From Acanthosoma haemorrhoidale (taxonomy: Eukaryota; Arthropoda; Insecta; Hemiptera; Acanthosomatidae): a stretch of DNA of 64,000 nt. The translations under genes were made by a program, and so were the position numbers. The stretch spans positions 138,731,437-138,795,436 of the forward strand of contig OV884011.1 of assembly GCA_930367205.1 (NCBI GenBank), written 5' to 3'. The notes under the pieces are model-generated. The model was not told the origin of the DNA. It did no database searches and was given only the letters and a program-made list of their open reading frames with translations. This document shows, piece by piece, positions 63,301 through 64,000 of this stretch (position 1 is its first letter; each line of letters opens with the position of its first letter).

Positions 63301-63410
63301 ATCCAGTTACAAAAGAGTACTTACTGGAGTTCATAGCTTCTTTTGCATTCAAAACCGATAGTGACATAATGCCTCCACCTTCGGGACCACCAAGACATCA
63401 TAGGAGATAA
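44804..63410 (+). CDS. RNGTT: mRNA-capping enzyme (RNA triphosphatase + guanylyltransferase)
   Basis: Bifunctional nuclear enzyme: the N-terminal domain removes the gamma-phosphate of nascent mRNA, the C-terminal domain adds GMP from GTP; it works on RNA polymerase II. Thirteen exons: 44804-44995, 46102-46309, 46383-46494, 48906-49009, 49077-49182, 50190-50321, 54621-54722, 54818-54953, 57644-57769, 60792-60977, 61081-61181, 63005-63195, 63280-63410. Phases close to 608 codons plus TAA; human has 597. Triphosphatase: [11 protein letters not shown] near the start, and the cysteine-phosphatase loop [10 protein letters not shown] with Cys137 and Arg143. Linker: an acidic DDSRG repeat (exon 5) and basic residues. 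Guanylyltransferase: [10 protein letters not shown] with nucleophile Lys314, MIDRDN, LLDGEMVID across exons 8/9, DGLIFQP, and LKWKPP. The C-terminus is PPRHHRR. All catalytic residues are present. Introns hold piggyBac, mariner and other insertions, none in an exon. Confidence 0.97.
45412..45495 (-). repeat. tRNA-like SINE head, copy 3
   Basis: RNGTT intron 1. Plus-strand GAATTCGAACCTGGGACCTT, then CTGAATTCCATCCAGG and CATCCC, parallel to the copies at 18060 and 31805; the minus strand has the B box GGTTCGAATTC. Degenerate. Confidence 0.45.
46703..46826. repeat. Dispersed repeat shared with 60240-60345, copy 1
   Basis: RNGTT intron 3. TCAGGAGGGTCCTTGACAAC ... ATTTACTC ... CTCAACTTGTCTTGCTCCAG. 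The second copy in intron 9 has the same blocks in the same order and orientation. Non-coding; family unknown. Confidence 0.8.
46827..48750. other. Rest of RNGTT intron 3
   Basis: Contains moderately GC-rich segments (46830-47270 and 47820-48180) that look like old repeats, with no recognised protein. Short frames here overlap each other on both strands and have no motif. Confidence 0.4.
48752..48772 (+). repeat. T9-G12 homopolymer junction
   Basis: Nine T followed directly by twelve G, about 130 bp upstream of RNGTT exon 4. A run of twelve G is striking in this AT-rich sequence. It may be a true low-complexity tract or partly a base-calling effect. Confidence 0.8.
49082..49126 (+). repeat. 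15-bp coding minisatellite in RNGTT exon 5
   Basis: Three tandem 15-bp units starting GATGATAGCAGGGGT, with two substitutions in the middle unit. They encode [15 protein letters not shown] in the flexible linker between the two catalytic domains. Because the unit is a multiple of three, gain or loss would keep the frame. Confidence 0.9.
49183..50189. other. RNGTT intron 5, no feature seen
   Basis: AT-rich intron with normal GT and AG borders and no repeat shared with other parts of the window. Confidence 0.6.
51160..51725 (+). pseudogene. Fossil mariner, internally deleted
   Basis: RNGTT intron 6. Reading across frames: TQVFQWF (N-terminal HTH region), [37 protein letters not shown], then an abrupt jump to [15 protein letters not shown] (second catalytic Asp) and [10 protein letters not shown], where the third catalytic position is Asn in place of Asp. 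The segment with the first Asp is missing, so this copy has a large internal deletion. It belongs to a different mariner lineage from the one at 58540. No terminal repeats were identified. Confidence 0.7.
52107..53710 (+). pseudogene. piggyBac transposase, truncated and interrupted
   Basis: Pieces in order: 52107-52318, with [14 protein letters not shown] and the first catalytic Asp in [20 protein letters not shown]; an inserted element (about 52328-52872); 52875-53030, with [18 protein letters not shown] and TEKVIRK; a gap where the DNYY block with the second catalytic Asp should be; then [20 protein letters not shown] and, from 53112, [20 protein letters not shown] with the third acidic residue; and a C-terminal Cys-rich domain ([24 protein letters not shown]). 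The N-terminal ~200 residues normal for the family are absent too. It is not functional. Frames shift near 53390. Confidence 0.88.
52328..52872 (-). mobile_element. Unclassified non-autonomous element, copy 2
   Basis: Same element as 2451-3080 but in the opposite orientation, and nested in the piggyBac transposase gene. It has two internal repeat units where copy 1 has three. At its left end the ATATTTAATCT arm (52355-52365) is present, but the distal arm of the hairpin is missing, and the loop segment (52328-52354) is inverted relative to copy 1. AATATA occurs at both edges and may be a target duplication, but the restored reading frame does not match, so this is uncertain. It must be younger than the piggyBac copy. 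Confidence 0.75.
54954..57169. other. RNGTT intron 8, left part
   Basis: AT-rich intron. Open frames at 56080-56358 and its antisense 56130-56315 mirror each other and contain no motif I recognise. Nothing else is supported. Confidence 0.45.
57182..57391 (+). mobile_element. Poly(A)-tailed retroposon with 12-bp target duplication
   Basis: A 210-bp insertion ending in 43 A (57349-57391), flanked by a perfect 12-bp direct repeat GATTCATTTTCC (57170-57181 and 57392-57403). Poly(A) plus a target duplication of this size is the signature of LINE-mediated retroposition. The 167-bp body begins ATCCTTGGTAGACTC and ends GTTTGAGAGCTCTG; I do not recognise it, and it has no clear pol III boxes. It could be a SINE, a LINE 3' fragment or a processed transcript piece. 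Located in RNGTT intron 8. Confidence 0.85.
57770..58537. other. RNGTT intron 9, left part, no feature seen
   Basis: AT-rich. The open frame 58153-58350 has no recognised motif. Nothing supported before the mariner element. Confidence 0.5.
58540..59730 (+). mobile_element. Mariner element with intact termini
   Basis: A 1191-bp element flanked by TA on both sides (58538-58539 and 59731-59732). Terminal inverted repeats of about 28 bp start CGAGGGTGGTCTGAAAAGTT. It carries one decayed transposase on the plus strand. A run of about 20 A precedes the right terminus (59664-59684). Size and TIR length are normal for mariners. The MITE at 34-143 shares both ends. It sits in RNGTT intron 9. Confidence 0.92.
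58712..59632 (+). pseudogene. Mariner transposase, frameshifted
   Basis: Begins with [19 protein letters not shown], then loses the frame in the first [14 protein letters not shown] and [16 protein letters not shown] are recognisable near 58790-58880, followed by shifts and stops. The catalytic part has [14 protein letters not shown] (first Asp), [20 protein letters not shown], a shift near 59350, then [13 protein letters not shown] (second Asp) and [13 protein letters not shown] (third Asp), ending at the stop at 59632. Length, with breaks, is close to the usual 340-350 residues. I count 35 residues between second and third Asp, one more than the classical 34, because of an extra residue in the [10 protein letters not shown] stretch. 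Confidence 0.88.
60236..60346. repeat. Dispersed repeat shared with 46703-46826, copy 2
   Basis: RNGTT intron 9. TTAGGAGGGTCCTTGATAAC, ATTTACCTAAAATAAA and CTCAACTTGTCTTGCTCCAG. Slightly shorter than copy 1. It is followed by a less AT-rich stretch up to 60650 without recognised content. Confidence 0.8.
61182..63004. other. RNGTT intron 11
   Basis: Contains a GC-richer segment (61545-61790) with inverted-looking GAAGGGCCTTCTGATCCCTTC at 61660-61681, probably an old repeat, and a second at 62630-62890. No protein, tail or terminal repeat was recognised. Confidence 0.4.
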
Positions 63411-63463
63411 CCCACAGGACTACATTTTAAATAAATATATATTCTTATTATAATTATTTATGA

Positions 63464-63469
63464 AATAAA
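63464..63469 (+). terminator. Probable RNGTT polyadenylation signal
   Basis: AATAAA 54 nt after the RNGTT stop; another AATAAA lies at 63430-63435. Either could serve; in AT-rich DNA such hexamers also occur by chance. Confidence 0.5.
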
Positions 63470-64000
63470 TATAACTTTGAAAAAAATTAAATTATATGTT
63501 GATAAATACAAATTCCTGTTAATTTTTGTAATGTAATCGTTAAAATTTTTCTCAAAAAAATATGAAATAATTTTTTGTATTTGTATAATGTAAATTATAT
63601 AAGCAGGAAAAATACATTCAATTTTTGTTCTCATTTTTTAAATTATACTTTAGTAGATATAGTGAAAAACTAACTTTTATTTAAGACCATTTCAAGTTCC
63701 TATGGCTAAAACGAACAATTTTACATTCGATGATAAGTCATAAATGTTAATTTGTATTTAAATAATAAATGAGTGTTTGTTTGTATAAGCAATGAACGAA
63801 TATAATTAGGGTAAATTATTCTTCATTGAATAATTATGATTTGCAGCTTTTTTATGCCATTCAAAAATGAAAATTTATACCTCACTGACTTTATTTTAAA
63901 AGAGAGATACAGTCATTATTGTAAGACAGTCAGCAAGATAATGGAAAATATTTATTTTAAGAATACCTTAATAATTCTATTTGCTGCAATAATTGTGATA
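63470..64000. other. RNGTT downstream flank, no feature seen
   Basis: AT-rich DNA to the window edge with no open frame or repeat I can support. Confidence 0.5.

Noticed and set aside
1..64000. CRISPR arrays, bacterial operons, viral genes
   Set aside because: No regularly spaced repeats with spacers, no ribosome-binding-site-led gene runs and no viral proteins recognised; the genes have introns throughout.

Overview
This is a window of AT-rich animal nuclear DNA, most likely from an insect. The case rests on small exons in GT-AG introns, five conserved animal genes, and DNA transposons of families common in arthropods (mariner DD34D, a rosa-like DD41D element, piggyBac, hAT) plus a jockey-like non-LTR retrotransposon. 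Nothing bacterial or viral was recognised. The order cannot be fixed from sequence alone.

Layout. The minus strand carries, left to right: the 5' part of a SCAMP gene (exons at 260-391, 6221-6325, 6792-6854; the rest lies off the left edge); a HYLS1 centriole gene (exons between 15737 and 17242); a DDAH dimethylargininase gene (26469-33140, six exons); and a GALK2 gene (36587-40838, six exons). The plus strand carries one long gene, the bifunctional mRNA-capping enzyme RNGTT (44804-63410, 13 coding exons, 608 codons). I rebuilt every exon chain by hand. Splice phases close in frame for DDAH, GALK2 and RNGTT from start to stop. SCAMP is cut by the window edge, and the 3' end of HYLS1 is unresolved. 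The genes do unrelated housekeeping jobs (membrane traffic, centrioles, methylarginine breakdown, sugar phosphorylation, mRNA capping), so there is no pathway cluster. GALK2 and RNGTT are divergent, about 4 kb apart.

The rest is introns and intergenic DNA filled with mobile-element debris. This includes a 110-bp mariner MITE at the left edge and its parent-type mariner at 58.5-59.7 kb; a nearly intact DD41D element at 1.0-2.4 kb; two copies of an unclassified hairpin-ended element (2.45-3.08 kb and 52.33-52.87 kb), the second sitting inside a piggyBac element; hAT pseudogenes near 10.4-11.3 and 13.9-14.5 kb; two fragments of one LINE family (18.3-18.7 and 20.6-22.4 kb); scattered tRNA-like SINE heads; an unclassified repeat near 9.4, 27.1 and 34.4-35.2 kb; and a poly(A)-tailed retroposon with a 12-bp target duplication at 57.2-57.4 kb.

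Most unusual: a terminal hairpin whose loop is inverted between the two copies of the unclassified element; an unexpected nine-cysteine stretch in HYLS1, with a read-through stop just past its donor; and a candidate in-frame 42-nt cassette exon in DDAH.
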